Assembly: GCF_048551375.1 (NCBI RefSeq)
Contig: NZ_JBLYZJ010000003.1
Coordinates: forward strand, 124,001 to 188,000
DNA: 64,000 nt
Source: Faucicola sp048551375
GTDB taxonomy: Bacteria > Pseudomonadota > Gammaproteobacteria > Pseudomonadales > Moraxellaceae
Direction of reading: 5' to 3'
The notes beneath the pieces are model-generated. The model did no database searches. It was not told the origin of the DNA and saw only the letters and a list, made by a program, of their open reading frames with translations. Both the position numbers and the translations under genes were made by a program. Positions 8,067-16,418 of the stretch are shown piece after piece (within the stretch, counting starts at the first letter, position 1; each line of letters starts with the position of its first letter).

Positions 8067-9746
8067 TCAAAACAAAAACTTATCCGCCATCAATTTAAAT
8101 TCCACCACATCAAACACCTCACCATTGACATAATAATGCTTGGCTAAAACGCCTGTTTGCTCAAAACCCAATTTACGGTGCAATGCCAATGATGGCTCAT
8201 TATATGCCAACACTTGAGCAGTGATTTTGCTAATCCCATTGGTATAAAGAACAGCCGTATTAAAAATCTTAGCGATTGCTAACACCCCCAACGCAAAGCC
8301 TAACCCCTGCCCTTTTGGACTAGTCGGGGATAAATAAAAACCCCAAGTTGCGGTTTTTTCATCGTTTTTGACTTTCGTTGACGTTAAAGTTTGATATTTA
8401 TCGAGCGTGATTTGGGTCACATTGGCAAAGCCCATCGGCTCATTATTAACGCTAAAAATCATCAAATGCACATTAGGATTAGCAAGCTGTTTGGCAAACC
8501 ATTTTTCATGCTCAGCCAAGGCGATTTCATCTTGCCCAAACATATATTGTCGCACATCGACATGATTTCGCCATTGCCAAATCATCTGCGTATCGTCTTC
8601 AGTGGCTTGTCGCACCTTACCATATTGCAAGGTTTTAGCAAATTCAAGCCAATTCGCCACACGTTTTGCCCCATGACCATCGACTAACTTGGCAGATTGA
8701 CGGCTGAATTTTGCATAATTTTCGCTTAATTCATTCAATAGGCTAGGTAACTGCTCATCGAGTTTGGCAATGTCACTGACCACTTTTACCACATTTTGTT
8801 GGGCTAACGCCTCGGCAATCACCTTTTGATTATCCGCCAACACCAACAGCACCATCGGCAAACCCAAACAACAACGCTCCCAAGTCGTGCTACCACTAGC
8901 CCCAATCGCAATATCCGCATTTACCATCAGCTCCGCCATATTACTGACGTTGACAAGGACTTCACAAGGGAAAGGGGCGGTTTTGGCAAAAGCTTGCACG
9001 ATTTGGCTATGCGGTGCAGTTTTACCCATTACCACTGTTACATTTAAAACAGGGATGTTAACAGAAGTGACATTAAAAGACGGTTGGGTAGATTTCGCCA
9101 AACTTTGCAAAATTTTGAGCGTAATATTATCTTTATCAACACCGCCCAAACTGATAAGAATGTTTTTTGATTTGGTTAAATGCTTACGTCTGCTTAGGCT
9201 AAATTCTCGCCACTCGCTAAATTCTTCACGCAACAAGGTATAACGAGTGCCTAGCAGTAATTGACAATGGGATGGGACAAGATTTTGATAGTCGTCAGCT
9301 TTTCGCCCAAAATTTTGGTCAAGCAATATCTCACAGTCATGCTCACGGTCTGCCAAATCATCAATTGCTAAAATTTTAACATTTGGCAAAAACTGTTTGG
9401 CTTGCTGTTCCCAAGTTTTGCCAATCGCATAATGGTCGATAACCAGCCAGTCGGGTTGCAGGGCGGTTAATATCGGCTGACATTCGGCAAAGTCATCGCT
9501 TTCACTGACACCTAGCCACTCGCTGTGTGGATGATTTTTTGCAAACGCATGAGGCACAGGTTTGGCTAACAGCTGAACATCAAAGCCTTTTTGCGTGATA
9601 AAATCCGCCAAATGCCCCGCATGTTCACGACAAATAAAGCTCACCGTATGCCCTTGTTGGCGTAGCCTATCGGCAAGGGTCAAGCAACGCATGATATGAC
9701 CGCTACCAATTTGCAAACTTGCATCTGCTCGAATGACAAAACGCAT
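8067..9746 (-). CDS. pseG: PseG-PseH fusion for pseudaminic acid synthesis
   Basis: A 559-residue bifunctional protein counted from the ATG at 9746, where MRFVIRADAS matches the conserved PseG start; the frame is open further upstream. Residues 1 to about 345 are PseG, the GT-B-like UDP-sugar hydrolase that releases UDP from UDP-2,4-diacetamido-trideoxy-altrose. GSGHIMRCLTLA places the catalytic histidine at position 17, as in Campylobacter PseG, and GASGSTTWERCCLGLP forms the UDP site. Residues from about 378 are a GNAT acetyltransferase of PseH type (WQWRNHVDVRQYMF, GQGLGFALGVLAI, YNEPSLALHRKLGF), which acetylates the 4-amino group. PseH normally acts just before PseG, so the fusion joins consecutive steps. 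It is the first gene of the minus-strand cluster. Confidence 0.92.
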   Translation of the reverse strand: MRFVIRADASLQIGSGHIMRCLTLADRLRQQGHTVSFICREHAGHLADFITQKGFDVQLLAKPVPHAFAKNHPHSEWLGVSESDDFAECQPILTALQPDWLVIDHYAIGKTWEQQAKQFLPNVKILAIDDLADREHDCEILLDQNFGRKADDYQNLVPSHCQLLLGTRYTLLREEFSEWREFSLSRRKHLTKSKNILISLGGVDKDNITLKILQSLAKSTQPSFNVTSVNIPVLNVTVVMGKTAPHSQIVQAFAKTAPFPCEVLVNVSNMAELMVNADIAIGASGSTTWERCCLGLPMVLLVLADNQKVIAEALAQQNVVKVVSDIAKLDEQLPSLLNELSENYAKFSRQSAKLVDGHGAKRVANWLEFAKTLQYGKVRQATEDDTQMIWQWRNHVDVRQYMFGQDEIALAEHEKWFAKQLANPNVHLMIFSVNNEPMGFANVTQITLDKYQTLTSTKVKNDEKTATWGFYLSPTSPKGQGLGFALGVLAIAKIFNTAVLYTNGISKITAQVLAYNEPSLALHRKLGFEQTGVLAKHYYVNGEVFDVVEFKLMADKFLF

Positions 9747-9774
9747 GATTTTATTCCACTCTAACCAACGTGAC

Positions 9775-9799
9775 AAAGGGCTTATTATATAAGCCCTTT
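9775..9799. repeat. Perfect palindrome between helicase and pse cluster
   Basis: A 10-bp perfect stem (AAAGGGCTTA / TAAGCCCTTT) with a 5-base loop lies in the 91-bp gap between the helicase stop and the first pse gene, both on the minus strand. No T-tract follows it in the direction of transcription, so it is not a canonical terminator. It could be a processing hairpin, an operator or a weak attenuator. Confidence 0.5.
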
Positions 9800-9837
9800 G
9801 ATAAAAAATATAGCAATACACGCATCAAGTCAGCGAA

Positions 9838-12216
9838 TTAAATTGGTTTGCCAGAGCTATTACGGCGAGCGAACCCATCACGGCTACTTTGCTTTTCACG
9901 GTTAAATTTATCGCCTTTGCCACCTTTAAAATCACCCTCTTTACGGCGTTTTGGGGCATCAAAACCATCTTGACGGCTATCGCCAAACCCATCGCTACGC
10001 TTGCCAGCACGGTGGAATGGCTTGCTATCACGGTGTTGGCTGTCACGGTCACGGCTAAAACCGTCATCTCGTGAGCGTGCTTTAAAATCCTGTGAGCGAT
10101 TGGTGCGTTTATCGCCTTGACCTTGACCGTCACGCTGATGACCAAAGGTTTCTTCTACCATGCGAGGTTTACGTGATTTATCAAAACGTGGCTCGGATGA
10201 GCGATTGTCAAAACGCTCATTTCGCCCTTGGCGGTCACCACGTTTTTCAAAGCGTTCGCCGTGGTCTTTATCAAAACGGTCTGAACGTTCTGCATGACTA
10301 AAGCGGTCTTTGTTTTTAAAACCATCTTGACGCTCACGTTTGAACTCATTGTTAAAAGGTCTATCCGATGATTTTGCCGAACGCTCGTAACGGTCATCTT
10401 GTGAGCGTCTTTCGAAACGAGGTTTGTCACCATGATACGGACGGCTGTCACCAAAGTCTTCACGTTGACGGCGTGGCTTGAAATCACCATCACGCTCAAA
10501 ACGTGGTTTATTGTCAAACCTATCAAATTTGCCAGACTTTTCGGCATGGCGTTTTTCATAACCACTGGTATCATGGTTTTTGCCAAAACGATTGTCCGAA
10601 CGCTCACCACGTCCTTCAAAGCGGTCTGAACGCTCAGAACGATGCTCTGAACGGTTATTAGAACGGTTGTCAAAACGGTCATCTGAGCGATGGTGTGGAC
10701 GGTCATTTGAACGGTCGTTTGAGCGATTGTCAAAACGGCTGTCCGAACGTCCACCACGATTTTCGCTGTAGCCACGGCTATCACCACGTCCACGACCACC
10801 GCCAGAACGGTTGTCACGACCACGACCGTTGCCATCACGACCACGTCCACGACCTTCAAATTTTTCCACAAAACGTGGCTCTAAGCCCTCAATCGTGGTT
10901 TCTTGAATATCACGTTTTAAGTAACGTACGATATTGCCAAATTGACGGCGGTCATCACGACTACATAGATTGATGGCAATCCCTGTACGCCCTGCACGTC
11001 CTGAGCGTCCGATACGATGTACATAATCTTCGACTTGACGAGGCAAGTCATAGTTAAACACGTGGGTAATATTCGGTAAGTCAAGACCACGAGCCGCCAC
11101 ATCAGTCGCTACCACGATGTCATATTTGCCACTACGCAAATCTGCTACGATGCGGTTACGCTTGCTTTGTGGCAAGTCACCATGCAAATAACAGGCTTTG
11201 TGTTCCCACTCACGTAGGCGTTCGGTCAGCTCTTCGGTACTGCGTTTGGTCGCCGTAAAGATAATCGCTTGTCCACGCTCTGGGTCACAAATGATATGTT
11301 CTAATAATTTGTTTTTATGCTCAAAATTATCACAGAAATATACTTTTTCTTCGATATGAGCGGTTTCGACTTTGATATTAATACGCTCTGGATCAGTGGT
11401 AAAGCTTTCGGCAATTTTACCTACCGCACCATCCCAAGTCGCTGATGACATGATGGTTTGACGATTGGCAGGCGTGGCTTTTAAAATCGCATCAATATCA
11501 TCGGCAAAGCCCATATCTAGCATACGGTCAGCTTCATCAAGAATCAAAATTGACAGGCTCGACAAGTCCACACGTCCAGCATTGATATGGTCAAGCAAAC
11601 GACCAGGCGTTGCGATAATGATTTGCACGCCTTTTTTCAACGCACGAATCTGTCCGCTATATGCCGAACCACCCACCAACGGAATACTAAACAAATCACG
11701 CATTGACGAGCCATATTTACGGATACTGTCTGCGACTTGGTGAGCCAATTCACGAGTTGGGGTCAAAATCAAGGCTTGCACCGCTTTTGGTGAATTTTTG
11801 CCACGTTTGACATTGTTTTCTGGGCTGGTATGAATATGGTGCAACACAGGCAACACAAACGCTGCCGTTTTACCACTACCTGTTTGAGCCGATAGCAACA
11901 AATCACGACCTGCCAATGCTGCAGGAATCGCTTGGGCTTGAATTGGGGTTGGGTTGGTATAGCCTGTGGCTGTGATACTTTTCAAAATCACAGGGGCGAG
12001 ACCCAATGCTTCGAAGCCCTCACCTTCATCTTCATCCCTTACTTCGTCATCTACATCGACTTCATCTGCCAAATGAATGATAACATTCTCAACTTCATCT
12101 TCTTCGACTACATCCACTGCCAGTGGTAAATCAGCTAATTGTTTTTCGGTTTCTGTTTGGGCTGGTGCTTCGTTGGCGTTATCAAAAAAACTATCTAAAG
12201 GGTTTACATTCGTCAT
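9838..12216 (-). CDS. DEAD-box RNA helicase with long Arg/Asp-rich tail
   Basis: This 792-residue ATP-dependent RNA helicase has an acidic N-terminus (residues 30-68) and a two-domain core. Visible motifs are the Q motif at PTPIQAQAIP (89-98), Walker A AQTGSGKT (110-117), PTRELA, TPGRLLDH, DEAD (227-230), SAT (258-260), IIFTATKRSTEEL, ATDVAARGLDLP and HRIGRSGRAGRTG (400-412). The core is RhlE/DeaD-like. Residues from about 452 to the end, some 340 residues, are low complexity and rich in R, D, G, S, F and K (RGRGRDGN, DNRSNDRSNDR, repeated RFxxR/RFDxR units); such tails bind RNA nonspecifically. It is expected to act in ribosome assembly, mRNA turnover or cold adaptation. It is separated from the pse cluster by 91 bp. 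Confidence 0.95.
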   Translation of the reverse strand: MTNVNPLDSFFDNANEAPAQTETEKQLADLPLAVDVVEEDEVENVIIHLADEVDVDDEVRDEDEGEGFEALGLAPVILKSITATGYTNPTPIQAQAIPAALAGRDLLLSAQTGSGKTAAFVLPVLHHIHTSPENNVKRGKNSPKAVQALILTPTRELAHQVADSIRKYGSSMRDLFSIPLVGGSAYSGQIRALKKGVQIIIATPGRLLDHINAGRVDLSSLSILILDEADRMLDMGFADDIDAILKATPANRQTIMSSATWDGAVGKIAESFTTDPERINIKVETAHIEEKVYFCDNFEHKNKLLEHIICDPERGQAIIFTATKRSTEELTERLREWEHKACYLHGDLPQSKRNRIVADLRSGKYDIVVATDVAARGLDLPNITHVFNYDLPRQVEDYVHRIGRSGRAGRTGIAINLCSRDDRRQFGNIVRYLKRDIQETTIEGLEPRFVEKFEGRGRGRDGNGRGRDNRSGGGRGRGDSRGYSENRGGRSDSRFDNRSNDRSNDRPHHRSDDRFDNRSNNRSEHRSERSDRFEGRGERSDNRFGKNHDTSGYEKRHAEKSGKFDRFDNKPRFERDGDFKPRRQREDFGDSRPYHGDKPRFERRSQDDRYERSAKSSDRPFNNEFKRERQDGFKNKDRFSHAERSDRFDKDHGERFEKRGDRQGRNERFDNRSSEPRFDKSRKPRMVEETFGHQRDGQGQGDKRTNRSQDFKARSRDDGFSRDRDSQHRDSKPFHRAGKRSDGFGDSRQDGFDAPKRRKEGDFKGGKGDKFNREKQSSRDGFARRNSSGKPI

Positions 12217-12260
12217 AAAAATCTCATATTTGGTTAAGCGTGTTTGTTCAAAAAAGTTTT

Positions 12261-12335
12261 AATCCCGCTACATCTCACATCAAATTTATTTGTGGGATTA
12301 AAGCCCCTCTTTCATAAAGAGGGGTTGGGGAGATT
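12261..12335. repeat. Short inverted-repeat element (AATCCCC/GGGGAGATT family)
   Basis: A 75-bp copy of a dispersed element whose ends are AATCCC and GGGGAGATT, with an internal CCCCTCTTT-CATAA-AGAGGGG hairpin. Related copies lie at 4166-4204, 29387-29479 and 33574-33678. This one sits upstream of the helicase gene and touches no coding sequence. Confidence 0.7.
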
Positions 12336-12830
12336 AAAAATGTCAAATAAATAACAAGTATCGCCCATCAGCGATATCAAAATTTTTTGGCTAAAAGCAA
12401 ACACGCAAACCAAAACTGCTCAATCAAGCGAGTTTTATATGATTTATAAAGAAGAAATGTCTAACACTATTTAAAACAAATAATGTTTATTATCAAATGG
12501 TTAATAGTAATGATTAAAAATCATCCTGACCATTTACAAGGACAGTCGTCTAAAATGTTATGACAAACGTGATGTTGATAATATTTGGAAATTAACTTCT
12601 GCTAGCTGATTTAATCGCTAGAAAAGTTTCAATGACCTAAAATAACATAGAAACATGACGTTGCTGTAAGCGTATTATGTGAATCATAAAATCACCCAGC
12701 ATCATCAAAATTGCCGTTCGGATACTTTTGGTTAAGCTTAAATTATATCTGCTTAAATAAAAGTTATCATTGGCACAAGGCGGGGTATTTATAAATTAGC
12801 CAATCCAATCAATTACTAAATTATTGGACA
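12336..12830. other. Gene-free AT-rich stretch upstream of the helicase
   Basis: About 495 bp without a convincing reading frame. The only local structure I see is a small hairpin (TATCGC-CCATCA-GCGATA) near 12360. The stretch could hold the promoter and a long untranslated leader for the minus-strand helicase gene, as seen for some cold-responsive DEAD-box genes, but no clear -35/-10 pair stands out. Confidence 0.4.
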
Positions 12831-12839
12831 AAAAAAGAG

Positions 12840-12949
<110 letters not shown>

Positions 12950-12955
12950 GGTGAA

Positions 12956-12984
12956 ATTATATAGATAAACTTTGATATAAGCAA
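12956..12984 (-). promoter_or_regulatory. Sigma-70 promoter of the SRP RNA gene
   Basis: On the minus strand there is TTGCTT (-35, 12984-12979), a 17-bp spacer and a perfect TATAAT (-10, 12961-12956). This would start transcription about seven bases further on, at the 5' end of the SRP RNA. Confidence 0.75.
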
Positions 12985-13033
12985 GCGGTTTTTCACAACC
13001 GTCTAAAAATATTGGCTGTATGCCCAATTTTAA

Positions 13034-13173
13034 TAGGACTTACGCAAATTTTGAATTTATCTTACTGAATTAAAGACACTAGACCCCTGCCTACGCAGGG
13101 GTGACGAGTAAATTACAAATATTCCGTCATTCCTGCGAATGCAGGAATCCAGTGTCTTTTGCGTAAGTCCTAT
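13034..13173. mobile_element. MITE-like element with inverted terminal repeats and dRS3-like modules
   Basis: An element of about 140 bp bounded by the inverted repeats TAGGACTTACGCAAA and TTTGCGTAAGTCCTA. Inside are two palindromic modules, CCCCTGCCTACGCAGGGG and ATTCCTGCGAATGCAGGAAT, each flanked by GACACT or AGTGTC. The second module resembles the Neisseria dRS3 repeat, an ATTCC-N-GGAAT palindrome. The TA at each end suits a TA-targeting transposase. It has no coding capacity, so it would be non-autonomous. Partial copies occur at 16553-16652 and 58088-58137. Confidence 0.75.
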
Positions 13174-13329
13174 TTAAATTAAAACCATCAAATGCCTAGC
13201 AAGAAATCTGTAAATAATCGGCAATTTTTTTACCTTTCTTGCACAAATCCCCCCTAGCAATTTGCCCCAATAATTTTTACAATTTTATAAATTGTTACAA
13301 TTTTACCCAACCTAATAAAAGGAAATTTT

Positions 13330-14067
13330 ATGACTATGTTAAAAAAACTTGCCCTAACCAGTGCCTTAGCCCTCACGACCCTTACCAGCCTACCTGCCAC
13401 CGCCATGCCAACAGGAAACGCCATGACTACCAACACCCTTAATTATGGTTTGCTAAACTTTTCCGCCTCTGCCAGTCGCAAAGTCGATAACGACCAAATC
13501 AATGCCAGCCTCAATAAAACCGTACAAAACAAATCGAGCAGTGAAGTGGCTAACCAAATCGCCAAAACTCTGAACCAAGCGGTGAGCATTGCCAAAAAAT
13601 ACCCAAATGTGCAAGTCACCACTGGCAACCAATCAACTTACCCACAATATGATAAAAATCAAAAAATCATCGGTTGGATAGGCAATGCCAATCTTAATCT
13701 AAAAAGTACCGATACCGTAGCGACCAGTAAACTCATCGCAGAATTACAGTCATTTATGACCATGGATAATTTAAACTTTTCAGTATCTGATGAGTTACAA
13801 AAAAAAGTCGAAAAAGAATTGACCATTGAGGCTTCTAAAGAATTCCAAGAGCAAGCCAAAGCCTTGCTTCCTGTGTGGAACGCCCGTGATTATCAACTAG
13901 TCAATCTTGAGTTTAACCAAAGCGGTGGCTCATACGGTCGAGCCTACGCCCAGCCTGTGATGATGATGGCGGAAGCTGGCTCTGCCAAAGTCGCTGACCA
14001 AAACTTCCAAGCAGGTGAAAGTACCCTGTCAGTGACCGCAAATGGTCAAGTACAGTTGGTGAAATAA
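13330..14067 (+). CDS. SIMPL domain periplasmic protein
   Basis: A 245-residue exported protein. The N-terminus (MTMLKKLALTSALALTTLTSLPATAMP) is a signal peptide with cleavage likely after the Ala-Thr-Ala stretch near residue 25; AAGGAAATTTT precedes the ATG. The rest matches the SIMPL/DUF541 fold: a first strand with LLNFSASASRKVDNDQI, a helix with NQIAKTLNQAVSIAKKYPNVQV, TGNQSTYPQYDKNQKIIGW, a second helix-strand repeat, and a C-terminal strand ending STLSVTANGQVQL, the typical Ig-like closing strand. Members are periplasmic or outer-membrane associated proteins of unclear role, often linked to stress. The gene is monocistronic and ends at a strong bidirectional terminator. Confidence 0.85.
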   Translation: MTMLKKLALTSALALTTLTSLPATAMPTGNAMTTNTLNYGLLNFSASASRKVDNDQINASLNKTVQNKSSSEVANQIAKTLNQAVSIAKKYPNVQVTTGNQSTYPQYDKNQKIIGWIGNANLNLKSTDTVATSKLIAELQSFMTMDNLNFSVSDELQKKVEKELTIEASKEFQEQAKALLPVWNARDYQLVNLEFNQSGGSYGRAYAQPVMMMAEAGSAKVADQNFQAGESTLSVTANGQVQLVK

Positions 14068-14082
14068 TACTCCATACTAAAC

Positions 14083-14112
14083 AAAAAATCGGTCTATATT
14101 GACCGATTTTTT
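14083..14112. terminator. Bidirectional rho-independent terminator
   Basis: The stem AATCGGTC / GACCGATT with loop TATATT is flanked by A6 on the left and T6 on the right. It can therefore terminate both the SIMPL gene (plus) and the DUF4124 gene (minus), which converge here. Confidence 0.9.
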
Positions 14113-14114
14113 GT

Positions 14115-14870
14115 TTATAAATTGATGTTAATTTTTATTTTTTTATACCACGGCAACGCATCGTAGGCTTTTTTGGCTTCTGCCATCGCTTTACGTTGTT
14201 TTTGAATGGCAATGTTATTGGGCAAAATTTGCAGTTGGCGACTAGTCGAAGCCACGACTTCCCCTTTGATATTTTCGACTTCAACCGTCAAGGTATAGGT
14301 ATTGGGGTCTAAGGTATCGGTTTCGATGGCAACTTGATGTTCTTGACTGGTCGATAAATGCTTACCATTTAGCCGATAGACCAGCCTATCCCCTGCTCGT
14401 AGGCGTGGACGTAATTGCACATCAACCGCAATCGGCTGTACCACTCGGCGATATGCCATATTCGGAGCTGGACTGAGCAAAGTCAGCTGATAATCGCCTC
14501 GTTGACTTACCTTCACGATGGGGGCAGATAACGGCTGATTATTAGCATTGATGCCATTATTTGTGTTTACCACGGCTTCGACCATTTCATTTTCAACAGT
14601 TTGCTTTGTGGTTTCAGCAATTGGGGCTTGAGTGGCTAAACTTTGCGTATTTTGTGTCGCAGGAGGAGCATTACGCCCCAATTGGTCTAAGACTTTGAGC
14701 TGTTGGGTACTTTGAGCATATTGGTAGGCGATATTGGGATTGTCGGTATACACGACACTGCCATCCGCTTTGATGGTTTTATACACTTCTGCCCAACTTA
14801 GGCTCATTGGGCTAATTAGGTTGATACAACCAAGCGTGGTGATGGCTAAATAACGAAATGTGTTTGCCAT
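14115..14870 (-). CDS. DUF4124 domain exported protein
   Basis: A 251-residue protein with an N-terminal signal peptide (hydrophobic stretch about residues 8-25, ending LSWA) followed by a DUF4124 module: EVYKTIKADGSVVYTDNPN, the short beta-hairpin domain typical of this family. The middle (residues about 70-120) is low-complexity and rich in Thr, Gln and Asn. The C-terminal part, RRVVQPIAVDVQLRPRLRAGDRLVYRLNGK onward, given as region 145-235, looks like an Ig-like beta-sandwich. The function of DUF4124 proteins is unknown; they are often encoded beside glnA, as here, where the gene lies about 140 bp downstream of glnA behind a terminator. Probably periplasmic. Confidence 0.85.
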   Translation of the reverse strand: MANTFRYLAITTLGCINLISPMSLSWAEVYKTIKADGSVVYTDNPNIAYQYAQSTQQLKVLDQLGRNAPPATQNTQSLATQAPIAETTKQTVENEMVEAVVNTNNGINANNQPLSAPIVKVSQRGDYQLTLLSPAPNMAYRRVVQPIAVDVQLRPRLRAGDRLVYRLNGKHLSTSQEHQVAIETDTLDPNTYTLTVEVENIKGEVVASTSRQLQILPNNIAIQKQRKAMAEAKKAYDALPWYKKIKININL

Positions 14871-14959
14871 TGGGATTATTCCTATTGTTTTTTATCATAG
14901 CAAAATAAAATTTTCGCCTTATTTTAGCATGAATTTTTGTTGAACAAACTGTTTGGCAT

Positions 14960-14993
14960 AAAAAAACCCAACTCACGCAGAGTCGGGTTTTTC
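14960..14993 (-). terminator. Rho-independent terminator after glnA
   Basis: Read on the minus strand, a stem AACCCGACTC / GAGTTGGGTT with a short TGC-type loop is followed by a run of seven Ts. It lies about 15 bp past the glnA stop codon. Confidence 0.88.
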
Positions 14994-15008
14994 AAAGATT
15001 TTGACCGA

Positions 15009-16418
15009 TTAACAGCTGTAGTACATATCAAATTCGATTGGATGTACTGATACGTTATAACGCTCAACTTCTTCTTTTTTCAAGTCGATGTAAGCATCCA
15101 ACATTTCTTTAGTGAACACGCCACCTTTTAGCAAGAACTCATGGTCGTCTTTTAATGCTTGTAGAGCGACTTCTAAGTTCTCTGCCACGGTTGGAATCAA
15201 CGCTTCTTCTTCTGGTGGCAAGTCGTATAGGTTCTTGTCAGCAGCTTCGCCTGGGTGGATTTTGTTTTGGATACCGTCTAGGGCAGCCATCAACAAGGCA
15301 GCAAAGCATAGGTATGGGTTACACGCTGGGTCTGGGAAACGAGCTTCGATACGTTTGGCTTTTGGGCTAGACACGTAAGGAATACGGATTGACGCAGAGC
15401 GGTTACGTGCTGAGTAAGCCAGTTTAATCGGTGCTTCGTAGTGTGGTACAAGGCGTTTGTAGCTGTTGGTTGATGGATTGGTAATCGCATTCAACGCACG
15501 AGCGTGCTTGATGATACCACCGATAGCGTACAATGCAGTTTCTGATAGGCCTGCGTATTCGTCACCAGCAAAGGTGTTTTTGCCATCTTTTTGGATTGAC
15601 AAGTGAACGTGCATACCTGAACCATTGTCACCTACCATTGGTTTTGGCATAAAGGTCGCAGTTTTGCCGTATTCGTGTGCGACGTTGTGTACCGCATATT
15701 TGAATTGTTGTACTTCGTCTGCTTTGCGTACTAGGGTGTTGAATGATACACCGATTTCTAGCTGACAAGAAGCAACTTCGTGGTGGTGAACTTCGACACG
15801 ACCTTCGCCCATGATGGCTTCAACAGCGGCACACATATCGGCGCGCATATCTTGTGAGCTATCAACGGGTGGGACTGGGAAGTAACCGCCTTTGACACGT
15901 GGACGGTGAGCGTAGTTACCGCCTTCCATTTCTTTGTCAGTTGACCATGCTGCTTCGTCCGCAGAAATGGTATGTCTTGCGCCTGACATATCGATTGACC
16001 ATTTTACATCGTCAAATACGAAGAATTCTGGCTCTGGGCCGAAGAATGCTGTGTCACCGATACCTGTTGATTTTAGGTATTCTTCAGCACGGCGTGCGAT
16101 AGAACGTGGGTCACGGTCATAACCTTGCATGGTTGATGGCTCGATAACGTCACAAGTCACGACAACGGTAGTTTCACGGAAGAATGGGTCGATAAATGCA
16201 GTTTCGGCATCTGGCATCAAAATCATGTCAGAGGCTTCAATGCCTTTCCAACCTGCGATTGATGAACCGTCAAACATTTTGCCTTCTTCAAAAATGTCTT
16301 CATCCATGCTACTCGCTGGGTAGCTTACGTGTTGTTCTTTACCCTTAGTATCAGTAAAGCGAAAATCCACCCACTTGGCTTCGCTTGATTTGATTAAATC
16401 TAAAAATTTATTTGACAT
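15009..16418 (-). CDS. glnA: Glutamine synthetase type I
   Basis: A 469-residue glutamine synthetase, ATP-dependent synthesis of glutamine from glutamate and ammonium. I place the start at ATG 16418 (MSNKFLDLIKSSE), preceded by AGGAACAGG; the frame runs 40 codons further upstream but that part is not family-like. The beta-grasp domain (WVDFRFTDTKGKEQHVS) and catalytic barrel are complete: MFDGSSIAGWKGI, GPEPEFFVFDD, VEVHHHEVASCQLEIG, MPKPMVGDNGSGMHVH, NPSTNSYKRLVPHYEAP, ARNRSASIRIP and EARFPDP. The adenylylation loop NLYDLPPEE is present, so activity is probably controlled by GlnE adenylylation of that tyrosine. The gene is monocistronic with its own terminator. Confidence 0.98.
   Translation of the reverse strand: MSNKFLDLIKSSEAKWVDFRFTDTKGKEQHVSYPASSMDEDIFEEGKMFDGSSIAGWKGIEASDMILMPDAETAFIDPFFRETTVVVTCDVIEPSTMQGYDRDPRSIARRAEEYLKSTGIGDTAFFGPEPEFFVFDDVKWSIDMSGARHTISADEAAWSTDKEMEGGNYAHRPRVKGGYFPVPPVDSSQDMRADMCAAVEAIMGEGRVEVHHHEVASCQLEIGVSFNTLVRKADEVQQFKYAVHNVAHEYGKTATFMPKPMVGDNGSGMHVHLSIQKDGKNTFAGDEYAGLSETALYAIGGIIKHARALNAITNPSTNSYKRLVPHYEAPIKLAYSARNRSASIRIPYVSSPKAKRIEARFPDPACNPYLCFAALLMAALDGIQNKIHPGEAADKNLYDLPPEEEALIPTVAENLEVALQALKDDHEFLLKGGVFTKEMLDAYIDLKKEEVERYNVSVHPIEFDMYYSC

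Noticed and set aside
9775..9799. The 9775 palindrome as a rho-independent terminator of the helicase gene
   Set aside because: There is no T-tract on the minus-strand 3' side of the stem.
10155..10871. Long open frames in other phases across the helicase tail
   Set aside because: They arise from the repetitive Arg/Asp codons of the real gene; their translations are Val/Thr/Met low-complexity strings without a ribosome site.
13239..13442. Short frame upstream of the SIMPL gene
   Set aside because: It overlaps the SIMPL gene start in another phase and has no ribosome site; the SIMPL start with signal peptide is far better.
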